A stretch of DNA of 64,000 nucleotides from Nitrososphaerales archaeon (GTDB lineage: Archaea > Thermoproteota > Nitrososphaeria > Nitrososphaerales > CADDZS01). The translations under genes were made by a program, and so were the position numbers. The notes beneath the pieces were generated by a model. That model had not been told where the DNA came from and ran no database searches. It saw only the letters and a program-made list of their open reading frames with translations. The stretch is taken from NCBI GenBank assembly GCA_030041355.1, contig JASHNZ010000058.1:62001-126000 (forward strand), written 5' to 3'. Positions 9,260-17,260 of the stretch are shown piece after piece (positions within the stretch are counted from its first letter, which is position 1; the number at the start of each line of letters is the position of its first letter).

Positions 9260-10633
9260 ATGGCTCATAAATTTCTTCCGAACTCTGACGTAACCATTAC
9301 AAAAACGATGCTTAATAAACTAGGTCTCACCGACGCGGAACAGCTTTATTCAGATGTTCCTAAAGATGTGACTCTGAAACGCCCTCTTGATATTCCGAGT
9401 GCGTTAAGCGAAATAGAACTTGAAAAGTTATTAACGCAGAAATTAGGGCGTAACAAATCTTATCCTGAGTATCTTAGCTTTTTAGGCGGGGGTTGCTGGG
9501 TCCACCATATCCCCTCCGTCGTTGATGAAGTACTATCTCGGGGAGAGTTCTACACTGCTTACACTCCTTATCAACCGGAAATTAGTCAAGGCATGCTTCA
9601 AGCGATGTTCGAGTACCAGAGCCAAATATGTGAGCTTACGGGCATGGAAGCGTCGAATAGTTCAATGTACGATTGGGGGACGGCATTAGGAGAAGCCGGC
9701 CGCATGGCGCAAAGAGTAACTCATAGAAATCGAATACTGGTAGCGAGAAACGCGTCACCAGAAAGAACAGCAATCTTGAAGACCTATTGCATTCCTGCGG
9801 GAATGCATGTTGAAATTGTCGATTTCGATGGTGTTACAGGAAATCTCGATCTTGGATTTCTTGCTTCGAAAATGAATGATCAAGTAGCTGCGGTTTACTT
9901 TGAGAATCCCAATTTTCTGGGGATCATCGAAGAGTTTGCAGTTGACATTGTTGAAAAAGCGCATGCTTGCGGCGCTCTTGCAATAGTGGGGATAGACCCG
10001 GCGACCCTTGGTGTGATGAAACCACCCGGTGAATATGGAGCAGACATTGTCGTTGGGGATGGACAACCGATCGGAGTCTATCCGAACCTGGGAGGTCCTT
10101 TGATAGGCATATTCGCCACGAGAATGGATCCTCTCCTTCTTAGACAGATGCCAGGGCGCCTAATTGGGCTTACGAGTGAGAAGGCCGATCCATCTCGACA
10201 GGGATTCGTTATGGTCCTTCAGACGAGAGAACAGCATATTCGCAGAGAACATGCGACGTCAAACATTTGCACGAACGAAGCTCTTTTTGCGGTCGCTGTT
10301 AGCATTTTTCTTGCCACCATGGGCCCAAAGGGCATGAAAGAATTAGGTGAACACATGATCGCAAAATCGCACTACGCTCAACAAAGGATGAAGGAAGAGG
10401 GCCTCGAGGCTCCTTTCTTTTCTGGCAAGTATTTTGGTGAGCTCAGCGTCAGGACAAAGATGGACGGTGCGCAACTTGCAAAAAATCTCGGAGAACAGGG
10501 CATACTTGGAGGCCTTCCGCTCGGGAGGTTCTATCCAGACTTTGAAATGGTGTCTCTTTTTTCCTTCAATGAAACACATTCGAAAGAGGACGTGGATCGT
10601 TTAGTCAGCGCGTTGAAAGCTACAACCTCATAG
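9260..10633 (+). CDS. gcvPA: Glycine dehydrogenase (decarboxylating) subunit 1
   Basis: N-terminal half of the split P-protein of the glycine cleavage system, 457 residues, working with the next gene product to decarboxylate glycine onto lipoyl-H-protein. Motifs include YTPYQPEISQGMLQAMFEYQ, the substrate-contacting MYDWGTALGEA region and IGVYPNLGGPLIG. As expected for this half, no PLP lysine is present. The start is ATG 9260. An AGGAG lies about 18 bases upstream, further than usual. gcvPB follows after 8 bases. GcvT and GcvH are not in the window. Confidence 0.95.
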   Translation: MAHKFLPNSDVTITKTMLNKLGLTDAEQLYSDVPKDVTLKRPLDIPSALSEIELEKLLTQKLGRNKSYPEYLSFLGGGCWVHHIPSVVDEVLSRGEFYTAYTPYQPEISQGMLQAMFEYQSQICELTGMEASNSSMYDWGTALGEAGRMAQRVTHRNRILVARNASPERTAILKTYCIPAGMHVEIVDFDGVTGNLDLGFLASKMNDQVAAVYFENPNFLGIIEEFAVDIVEKAHACGALAIVGIDPATLGVMKPPGEYGADIVVGDGQPIGVYPNLGGPLIGIFATRMDPLLLRQMPGRLIGLTSEKADPSRQGFVMVLQTREQHIRREHATSNICTNEALFAVAVSIFLATMGPKGMKELGEHMIAKSHYAQQRMKEEGLEAPFFSGKYFGELSVRTKMDGAQLAKNLGEQGILGGLPLGRFYPDFEMVSLFSFNETHSKEDVDRLVSALKATTS

Positions 10634-10641
10634 GCGGAGGG

Positions 10642-12174
10642 GTGAGGAATACGACCAGGTATCGCCAAGCAATATGGGACGAACCATTATTGAACGACCT
10701 CTCGCATCCCGGCCGAATAGGATACTCTTTGCCTCAGATCCCAGAGGATCTTTTTACAGTGGTCGGTGACCTATCAAAACTAATTCCGAATTCGATGACT
10801 AGATCCACCGATCTTAAGTTACCGGAGATGTCCGAGCCGGAAGTTTTGAGACACTATGTTAGGCTCTCGCAAATGAATTTTGCAATTGACGTAGGGATGT
10901 ATCCCCTCGGAAGCTGCACTATGAAATATAATCCGAAAGTTTCACAGAGAATAGCACGCAATCCAAACATTGCGAATTTGCACCCGTACCAAGACGAAGG
11001 GACGATTCAGGGGATACTCTCCATTCTATATGATTTGGAGAAAATGCTGTGTGAGATAACCGGAATGGATGCATTCTCGTTGCAGCCGGCAGCTGGGGCG
11101 CAAGGCGAGTACGTCGGGACTCTGATCATCAGGAATTATCTTAAAGATCAGAAACTTGATCAGAAAGACGAAGTATTAGTACCAGATTCTGCACATGGAA
11201 CAAACCCCGCGAGTGCTGCAATGGCTGGGTTCAAAGTCATCAAAATTCCTTCTTCTCAGGCAGGAATAGTTAGCGCAGAAACTGTGAGAGGGCTGGTATC
11301 GGACAGGACCGCCGGCATGATGTTGACAGTGCCCAATACATTAGGCATATTCGAAAGCGAGATCGCACAGGTCACAAAAATCGTGCATGAAGCTGGAGGA
11401 CTCATGTACTATGACGGGGCGAATATGAATGCGCTCCTGGGCAGAGTCAGACCAGGCGACATGGGCTTTGATATTGTTCATCTCAACGTGCACAAGACAT
11501 TTGCCACGCCGCATGGAGGAGGAGGACCGGGGGCTGGACCTGTGGGAGTTATTTCGAAACTCGCGGATTATTTGCCAATCCCGACAATTTCAAATTCCGA
11601 CGGAAGATACCGCCTCGATTATGACAAGCCAAGGTCGATCGGGCCCATCAAATCTTTTTACGGGAACACTGCAGTACTTCTTAGAGCCTACTGTTACATA
11701 CTCTCACTTGGAGGAGAGGGTTTGAAAGTTGCGTCGGAGCAAGCTGTCTTGGCTTCGAATTATCTTCTCTCATTGCTTGACAAGGAGTTTTATAATCCGA
11801 CCATTCCCAGAGGTATCCACGCCAAACACGAATTTGTTGTAAGTTCGAGTCCTCTGAAAAGAAAGAGCGGCGTTTTAGCCGGCGACGTCGCAAAAGCGAT
11901 TTTAGATCAGGGCATGCATGCGCCCACGACTTATTTCCCTCTAATTGTCAACGAGGGACTGATGATCGAGCCAACCGAGACCGAGACACTCGAGAGCATT
12001 GAAGCCTATGGAGATACGTTGAATTCAATCGCAAGGAACTCGCTCGTGGAGAAAGACAGGGTCATAAGCTCTCCTCATAACGCCGCAATCGGCAGACTCG
12101 ATGAAGCTAAAGCATCTCATCCTAATACGATAATTCTGAGCTGGAAGCAAGTGAAAAGTTCTCAGACGAATTGA
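10642..12174 (+). CDS. gcvPB: Glycine dehydrogenase (decarboxylating) subunit 2
   Basis: Catalytic PLP-binding half of the split glycine decarboxylase, 510 residues. The cofactor lysine is K285 within NVHKTFATPHGGGGPGAGP. Other family blocks are MYPLGSCTMKYNP and PDSAHGTNPASAAMAG. The start is GTG 10642, 8 bases after the gcvPA stop, so the two are translated as a pair. The stop overlaps the TTG start of rnp4 by 4 bases, which links glycine cleavage to the RNase P and ribosomal run downstream. Confidence 0.95.
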   Translation: MRNTTRYRQAIWDEPLLNDLSHPGRIGYSLPQIPEDLFTVVGDLSKLIPNSMTRSTDLKLPEMSEPEVLRHYVRLSQMNFAIDVGMYPLGSCTMKYNPKVSQRIARNPNIANLHPYQDEGTIQGILSILYDLEKMLCEITGMDAFSLQPAAGAQGEYVGTLIIRNYLKDQKLDQKDEVLVPDSAHGTNPASAAMAGFKVIKIPSSQAGIVSAETVRGLVSDRTAGMMLTVPNTLGIFESEIAQVTKIVHEAGGLMYYDGANMNALLGRVRPGDMGFDIVHLNVHKTFATPHGGGGPGAGPVGVISKLADYLPIPTISNSDGRYRLDYDKPRSIGPIKSFYGNTAVLLRAYCYILSLGGEGLKVASEQAVLASNYLLSLLDKEFYNPTIPRGIHAKHEFVVSSSPLKRKSGVLAGDVAKAILDQGMHAPTTYFPLIVNEGLMIEPTETETLESIEAYGDTLNSIARNSLVEKDRVISSPHNAAIGRLDEAKASHPNTIILSWKQVKSSQTN

Positions 12175-12548
12175 AAAAGACGAACCAATTAAGAAGAGGT
12201 CGGGCTGGTAAACGAACCTTCGTCTCTTCAAAGCGTCAAGAAAGAAGAAAGATTGCTGCAGGACAGGTCTCGAAGCTACTCGAGCTTTCATTAACCAACG
12301 CTGCCAAGGACGCGCAACTATCACAGAGGTATGCCAAAATTGCATGGGCAATTTCCACAAGGTTTAATGTCAAACTCAGAGAGAAAAGGAGGTTCTACTG
12401 CAGATTTTGCAAGACCTTTGCTTTGCCCAGCGCGATAAGATACCGGTTCAGCAAGAGGCGCAAAGCTTTGAATATCACTTGTCTAAGATGCGGTATGACT
12501 TACCACAAGATACTCCCTAGGAATGCTGAAAAGTTTCATGGCCGATAA
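12171..12548 (+). CDS. rnp4: Ribonuclease P protein component 4 (Rpp21)
   Basis: Small basic subunit of archaeal RNase P, which trims 5' leaders from pre-tRNA; 125 residues. The N-terminal half is a helical, Lys/Arg-rich region. The C-terminal zinc ribbon has C77, C80, C104 and C107 (FYCRFC and ITCLRCGMTY), the Rpr2/Rpp21 signature. Translation starts at TTG 12171, overlapping the gcvPB stop, and the next gene is rps19e. Confidence 0.9.
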   Translation: MKKTNQLRRGRAGKRTFVSSKRQERRKIAAGQVSKLLELSLTNAAKDAQLSQRYAKIAWAISTRFNVKLREKRRFYCRFCKTFALPSAIRYRFSKRRKALNITCLRCGMTYHKILPRNAEKFHGR

Positions 12549-12615
12549 ATTGCTAAATAGAGCCTGCAATTAGAACCGTAATATTCGCAATTCATCTAGG
12601 GAGACCGAGCTCAAA

Positions 12616-13071
12616 ATGCCCACAGTTTACGACGTCCCACAGGATATTCTGATTAGCAGGTTAGCTGACCATCTTAGACACGTCTCACAAGTTTCGCCAC
12701 CGGCTTGGTCAACTTTGGCCAAGACGGGATCTCATGCGGAAAGACAACCCGCGCAGAAGGATTGGTGGTATATTCGATGCGCATCTTTGCTTCGGAAAAT
12801 CTACATACATGGACCTGCTGGTCTTACTCAGCTGGAAAGTGACTACGGGGGTAGGAAGTCGGTGGGTTATTTTGTAGCTCACCACAGAGATGCCGGCGGT
12901 TCAGCAGTCAGAAAGGCTCTTCGTCAGCTCGAAACTGCTGACCTAGTTTCAAAGCAAGGAAGCAAAGGCAGGGTTCTCACACCAAGAGGTGTGAGTCTGC
13001 TTGATAAGAAAAGCACTGAAATTCTCAAGGAGTTAGCTAAATCGAAGCCGGAATTAGCTAGATATACATGA
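12616..13071 (+). CDS. rps19e: 30S ribosomal protein S19e
   Basis: Ribosomal protein S19e, 151 residues, a winged-helix-like protein of the small subunit in archaea and eukaryotes. The N-terminal block VYDVPQDILISRLADHLR is followed by PPAWSTLAKTGSHAERQPAQ, DWWYIRCASLLRKIYIHGP and RKALRQLETADLV, all family hallmarks. The order S19e, PDCD5, L39e, L31e is a conserved archaeal arrangement. Confidence 0.95.
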   Translation: MPTVYDVPQDILISRLADHLRHVSQVSPPAWSTLAKTGSHAERQPAQKDWWYIRCASLLRKIYIHGPAGLTQLESDYGGRKSVGYFVAHHRDAGGSAVRKALRQLETADLVSKQGSKGRVLTPRGVSLLDKKSTEILKELAKSKPELARYT

Positions 13072-13114
13072 TCCTTGAAGCTGCTTAGATCAATTCTGAG
13101 TCTCTTTCTGGGTT

Positions 13115-13435
13115 GTGAAATTTCACTTGGCATCAGACGAGGACTCTTCCGAGGGGCTCGAGGATCGACAGAGCTCTGTACAGAAAACAGAGCAGGAGCG
13201 TCAGCAGAAAGCCGCTCGAGAGCAAATGATGAGAGTCGTTTTCTCAACCGAGGCAAGGGAAAGGCTAAGCAATATTAGAATGATAAAACCCGAGCTGGCC
13301 GCCTCGATAGAGAACCAAATATTTCAGTTGGCAGCCTCTGGAAAGCTGAGAAGTCAAGTCACCGATGAGGACCTGAAGAGAATGCTAGAGTCTTTCCAAA
13401 GACCCAAAAGAGACTTCAAGATTACATGGAAATAG
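13115..13435 (+). CDS. PDCD5-like DNA-binding protein
   Basis: Archaeal homologue of PDCD5/TFAR19, 106 residues, small, basic and helical. The N-terminal 30 residues are acidic and Ser/Gln-rich. The conserved core runs from EQMMRVVFSTEARERLSNIR through PELAASIENQIFQLAASGKL and ends with the ITDEDLKRML-type helix and KRDFKI. The start is GTG 13115; a GGGTTGTG context gives no strong ribosome-binding site. It sits between rps19e and rpl39e, the usual place. The role in archaea is unclear, possibly ribosome- or chaperonin-associated. Confidence 0.88.
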   Translation: MKFHLASDEDSSEGLEDRQSSVQKTEQERQQKAAREQMMRVVFSTEARERLSNIRMIKPELAASIENQIFQLAASGKLRSQVTDEDLKRMLESFQRPKRDFKITWK

Positions 13436-13448
13436 TGTCGGAAAAAAT

Positions 13449-13607
13449 ATGAGCAGAAACAAGACCTCTGGTGTCAAGAAAAGATTAATCCGGGCTAGAA
13501 GACAAGCCTATTCTGTTCCGACTTGGGTAATCGCGAAAACAAAGCAGAAAGTTAGGACGCATCCTCAACAGAGACAATGGCGCAAGCAGAAACTGAAAAT
13601 AAAATAA
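13449..13607 (+). CDS. rpl39e: 50S ribosomal protein L39e
   Basis: Very small basic ribosomal protein lining the peptide exit tunnel, 52 residues. The sequence begins MSRNKTSGVKKRLIRARRQ, with VPTWVIAKT in the middle and the diagnostic RQWRKQKLKIK C-terminus (family NPRRRHWRRTKLK-like). It starts at ATG 13449, 13 bases after the PDCD5 stop, and is followed 19 bases later by rpl31e. Confidence 0.92.
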   Translation: MSRNKTSGVKKRLIRARRQAYSVPTWVIAKTKQKVRTHPQQRQWRKQKLKIK

Positions 13608-13626
13608 ATGGAGTAAGAGACCACAC

Positions 13627-14031
13627 TTGTCAAAGTCAGAAGAGGAATTAGACCGCACCTACACAGTCCCTCTTACTCGCGCCTGGATTGCTCCGAGGTA
13701 TAGAAGGACCTCTCGAGCTGTGAACGTTCTAAAAGAGTTCGCAGAGCATCACATGAAATCTTCAGAAATTAAAATAGACTCAGAACTAAATGAGAAACTT
13801 TGGAGGAGAGGGATCACAAAACCGCCGAGGCGAATAACTGTTAGGATGAAAAAGGATGAGGATGGATTAGTGACTATCTCATTGCCTAAAGTTGAGAAAG
13901 AGCCCTCTGAGACAGAGGCCGCCGCATCCGAAAAGAGTCAACAGACCGAATCTTCTGAAACTGAAAGTACCACGTATTCGGCGACCAAAAACTCCGGAAA
14001 GAAGAATGCAGAAAAATCCGCGAGCCAATGA
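13627..14031 (+). CDS. rpl31e: 50S ribosomal protein L31e with extended tail
   Basis: L31e of the large subunit near the exit tunnel. Residues 1-90 match the family (RTYTVPLTRAWIAPRYRRTSR, AVNVLKEFAEHHM, LWRRGITKPPRRITVRM). The remaining 45 or so residues are a low-complexity Glu/Ser/Thr/Lys tail, making the protein 134 residues instead of the usual 80-100. The start is TTG 13627. Usual archaeal neighbours such as eIF6 are absent; a convergent gene follows after 29 bases. Confidence 0.93.
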   Translation: MSKSEEELDRTYTVPLTRAWIAPRYRRTSRAVNVLKEFAEHHMKSSEIKIDSELNEKLWRRGITKPPRRITVRMKKDEDGLVTISLPKVEKEPSETEAAASEKSQQTESSETESTTYSATKNSGKKNAEKSASQ

Positions 14032-14060
14032 AGCGCCGAAGAATAAGTCCGGCTCCTGAA

Positions 14061-14615
14061 TCAACCGGCTTGGCTCTTCGATGACGATAAGTCCTTGATT
14101 TTGAACCAGTTTCGATATAGCATTGGAATTGGAATCCCGTACCATTTTTCAAACAGCTCTCTAATCTTATCCCCACTCTCAATACCTGCTAATCGTGCTT
14201 CCGCGTCTGTTAATTTGTAAGCGTCAATCTTATCTGTTTGATAGAACTCGATTAGAATCCTCGAGGAATTGGCAGTCTGTTTGAACCGGTTTTCGATTAC
14301 GTAATACGTTCCGATTTTAGGCGTTTTTCGATATGTCACCTGGATTTGTCCCTCGCTTAATCTTCTGATAAGATCCCTCACGAAAATAATTTGCTTCGGT
14401 TTTTGTTCGTAATCTTTCAAATAATCTGGTCTCCAAAAAGTTGGAAACTTGTGCAGTGCAAGCTCTACTGCTTCGTTGTAGGAGAGATCCTTTCCAAATT
14501 CGGCTTCAATATCTATTTCATTTAATCGATCCTGGTCCACGCAGTTCCTGTCCATCCAGTTTCTAAATTTCTTCAAATTGGATGGATTTGAGAGACCATG
14601 CTGTCCTTGTCTCAT
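14061..14615 (-). CDS. ASCH/PUA-like domain protein
   Basis: A 184-residue soluble protein. Residues about 75-175 contain IRRLSEGQIQVTYRKTPKIG followed by YYVIENRF and ILIEFYQTDKIDAYKLTDAEA, then KWYGIPIPMLYRNWF. The G-x-K/Q-x-T-x-R pattern with a basic beta-barrel is reminiscent of ASCH domains (PUA superfamily), which bind RNA or nucleotides. The assignment rests on pattern only. It is the last gene of the minus-strand run prf1-valS-methylthiotransferase-FtsZ-like, 66 bases after the FtsZ-like gene, which supports an RNA-related role without proving it. Confidence 0.6.
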   Translation of the reverse strand: MRQGQHGLSNPSNLKKFRNWMDRNCVDQDRLNEIDIEAEFGKDLSYNEAVELALHKFPTFWRPDYLKDYEQKPKQIIFVRDLIRRLSEGQIQVTYRKTPKIGTYYVIENRFKQTANSSRILIEFYQTDKIDAYKLTDAEARLAGIESGDKIRELFEKWYGIPIPMLYRNWFKIKDLSSSKSQAG

Positions 14616-14681
14616 AATCCGAGCCGGATTTTGAAGTGATTAGTATAGATATCGAAAAGTCTTGAATCTGAGCCGGATTTG

Positions 14682-15752
14682 CTACTCTCTTTCCAAATTC
14701 CCCACGAGCATTTCAATGCCGAGGGATGAATCGAATCCTTCCTCCATGTTGTTTCTTTTGTTCCTCAATGCTCGATCTACTGGGTCATAGTTATCGAATT
14801 TTGTGCTGGAGAAACCTGTAGCCATGATGAAGGCTGCAGGACAAGAAGTGGAATTCGCCGAGAACCCGTATTCGATTTGCATGGTTCCATTTCCCAGTAT
14901 TCCTGATAGACCCCCTATTGAGGTCACAACCTCATTCATTGTGACCGATTTATCTGCGCTAACATGAACAATCGACTTAGACGCCTGGGTCTTGTCGACG
15001 ATTCTATCGAAGTGACTTGCCGCTTCCAGAACTGCTTTTCTGCATTCAGCGGTTTTGCTGTCTTCTCCGATGCAAAGGACGCTGTATGATTTTGTCTTTA
15101 CAAAGTCTACGACATTATTAAGGCCCACTGAGAACTCGTGCCTTTCTGCAGCTCCCAATAATTTGTTTATTGCAAGAGCAATTTTTTGGTTTACCAAGGA
15201 AAATGCATCGATGGCGGGCATTTCCTTGTTTTGGAGGAGCTCGTCGTTGTCAATCAAGATTACGCCCGAAGCATAATCCCGCAGCTGTTTGAGAGCTCCG
15301 CCAGCAAAATAGTGCTTTGTCTTTTCGAAGCTAAAAGGCATCACCAGGATTGCAACACTGACCACTCCCTTTTCTTTGGCCTCTCGTGCGACGAGAGGTG
15401 CGAGCCCTGAGCCTACCGCTCCACCCAAACCAGAGATGATAATAACGAGTTCACTATCTTTAATTTGTTGTCTCAGTTGCGGTATTTTTGACATAGCAAG
15501 TCCGCGAACTTCGTAGGGAGTTGACTTGCTCTTCGATGTAGCATCAACGAGAACCTTCTCTCCCCGAGTCAGATTCGCGATGTCATGATCATCGCACGTG
15601 AGATAAACAAAATGTTCCAAGAGCTTGCTTTCTTTGGAAAGCTGGCTCGCAATTCTACAGCCTGCACTTCCCACTCCCACGACAGCAACTTTTCTTCCAT
15701 AACCAGGGTTTGAGTATGGAAAGTCATCGAGCCTTAGGTCTGTTTCAGACAT
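14682..15752 (-). CDS. FtsZ/tubulin-superfamily protein with altered GTPase loops
   Basis: A 356-residue FtsZ-related protein. The fold is recognisable: KVAVVGVGSAGCRIA at residues 21-35 replaces the GVGGGGGNA loop. VIIISGLGGAVGSG at 103-116 replaces the tubulin signature GGGTGTG. MPFSFEKTKHYFAGGALKQL at 138-157 matches the FtsZ PF.FEG block, with IDND at 167-170. In the T7 region GLNNVVDFV (210-218) the first catalytic Asp of NxDxxD is replaced by Val. Catalytic loops are therefore degenerate. Thaumarchaeal FtsZ homologues are known to be divergent, with division attributed to CdvABC, so a cytoskeletal role other than the division ring is likely. It lies downstream of the methylthiotransferase gene. 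Confidence 0.85.
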   Translation of the reverse strand: MSETDLRLDDFPYSNPGYGRKVAVVGVGSAGCRIASQLSKESKLLEHFVYLTCDDHDIANLTRGEKVLVDATSKSKSTPYEVRGLAMSKIPQLRQQIKDSELVIIISGLGGAVGSGLAPLVAREAKEKGVVSVAILVMPFSFEKTKHYFAGGALKQLRDYASGVILIDNDELLQNKEMPAIDAFSLVNQKIALAINKLLGAAERHEFSVGLNNVVDFVKTKSYSVLCIGEDSKTAECRKAVLEAASHFDRIVDKTQASKSIVHVSADKSVTMNEVVTSIGGLSGILGNGTMQIEYGFSANSTSCPAAFIMATGFSSTKFDNYDPVDRALRNKRNNMEEGFDSSLGIEMLVGNLERE

Positions 15753-15880
15753 AAACTGTTCAGACCCGTAATATTGCGTTCGATTTTAATTTCGTTGCTT
15801 TGCAAGAAGTAAATCTCGGGTCAACTTTTGTCCATAGAATTGTTCTATAGATTTGTACTGTAGAAAAGTTCTGTACGAAA

Positions 15881-17203
15881 CTATACTAAGACGGCTCTCA
15901 GAGTAAATGGTGAGACATCATCGACTCTGAGTTGAACAACTCTCCCCATAAGATCTTTGTCAGAAAGTAACTCATCTTGCAGGAGGCAAGGCCTGTACGA
16001 ATCGTTCCTTGCTATGAATGCTCCTCTGACTCTTTCATCAACTATTGCTGTCCCGTTTCTCCCGATCCACTTTCGATTAGTCTCAAGAGCGAGTTTTTTC
16101 CAAATCGCGCTCATCCTTCGCGATCTATCTTTTAAAATCGGAGCGGGAATCTGACCATCCATGATCGCTGCCTTGGTTCCGTCTCTCGCCCCAAACTTAG
16201 AGAGGTTCAACACATCCGGCTTTGATCTCTTAAGCAATGCGATGGACTCTTCGAAATCATCTTCAGTTTCGGTGGGAAAGCCAACTATAATGTCGGTGCT
16301 GAGGGATAAGTCGCGAATATCAGAACGAAATGCTTCAATCGTCGCGTAATAATCATCGATGGAATAGCCTCGCTGCATGAGCTTGAGAATCCTGTTGCTT
16401 CCCGACTGTACTGGCAAGTGCAAGAACTTGAACACTTTCTCATGTTGATAGGCTTCGACTAGATCTCCTAGGGCTTTGGCTTTAGTTAAGAGAGGATTCA
16501 TCATTCCCACTCTCACTTTAAAATCCCCAGGAAGGGAGCAAATTTTCCTTAATAAGGCGGAGAGAGTAGTCTTGGAATCGCGTCCGTACGCAGAATTATC
16601 CGTCGAAGTCAACCATATTTCGCGTGCGCCTTGGGAAATCAGCTCTGACGTTTCCTCCACTATCTTTTCTTCTGGATAACTGAAAATAGCTCCCTTGACA
16701 AGTTTTACTTGGCAAAAAGTACAACTGCTGAGGCAACCTGAAGCGATCTCAACGATCCCGATTGTCCCGTTTCGCCGAGTTCTTGGCATTCCCAGTTTGA
16801 CAAGTCTTTCGTCTTCTATCGCAATCGATTGATTCCCTTCGAGACCCGAAGTTATTATGGGAACAATTCTATCAAGATTTCCAGGCCCAACCAGGCTAAG
16901 TTTTGGATCTATTGCAAGAACCTTATTTGGTTCAGCTTTTGAGAGGCAACCAGCAACGACAACCTTTTGCCCCCCTGAACGCAGTTCTCGAATTCTGTTG
17001 AGCATCCTCTGCTCCGTCACCGATTTGACGGTACAAGTGACCAGGACACTCAGGTCTGCGCTTTCCCAATCGTCGACGATTTTGAACCCATGTCGGCTCA
17101 CCATGCCCGAAATGATTTCAGTGTCTGCTAAGTTCGCAGAGCATCCATGACCTTCTACGTAGACCTTGTACTGCGATGACTTAGGTAGATCTAGAGCAGT
17201 CAT
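15881..17203 (-). CDS. tRNA (t6A37) methylthiotransferase, MtaB/CDKAL1 type
   Basis: Radical-SAM enzyme that converts t6A to ms2t6A at position 37 of ANN-decoding tRNAs; 440 residues. The N-terminal UPF0004 domain has its three cluster cysteines C21, C57 and C86 (GHGCSAN, VTCTV, AGCLSKA). The radical-SAM CxxxCxxC is GCLSSCTFC with C157, C161 and C164. HLPVQSGSNRILKLMQRGY and TDIIVGFPTET are family blocks, and the C-terminus forms a TRAM domain (GRVVQLRVDDVSPFTL). It follows valS by 57 bases. Sua5 and Cgi121, which make the t6A substrate, are at 56-57 kb. Confidence 0.92.
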   Translation of the reverse strand: MTALDLPKSSQYKVYVEGHGCSANLADTEIISGMVSRHGFKIVDDWESADLSVLVTCTVKSVTEQRMLNRIRELRSGGQKVVVAGCLSKAEPNKVLAIDPKLSLVGPGNLDRIVPIITSGLEGNQSIAIEDERLVKLGMPRTRRNGTIGIVEIASGCLSSCTFCQVKLVKGAIFSYPEEKIVEETSELISQGAREIWLTSTDNSAYGRDSKTTLSALLRKICSLPGDFKVRVGMMNPLLTKAKALGDLVEAYQHEKVFKFLHLPVQSGSNRILKLMQRGYSIDDYYATIEAFRSDIRDLSLSTDIIVGFPTETEDDFEESIALLKRSKPDVLNLSKFGARDGTKAAIMDGQIPAPILKDRSRRMSAIWKKLALETNRKWIGRNGTAIVDERVRGAFIARNDSYRPCLLQDELLSDKDLMGRVVQLRVDDVSPFTLRAVLV

Positions 17204-17260
17204 CTCCGTTTGTCGAATCTCGTTTTGAATCCTGTCTGTTGACCAACTGCGAGAAAATGC

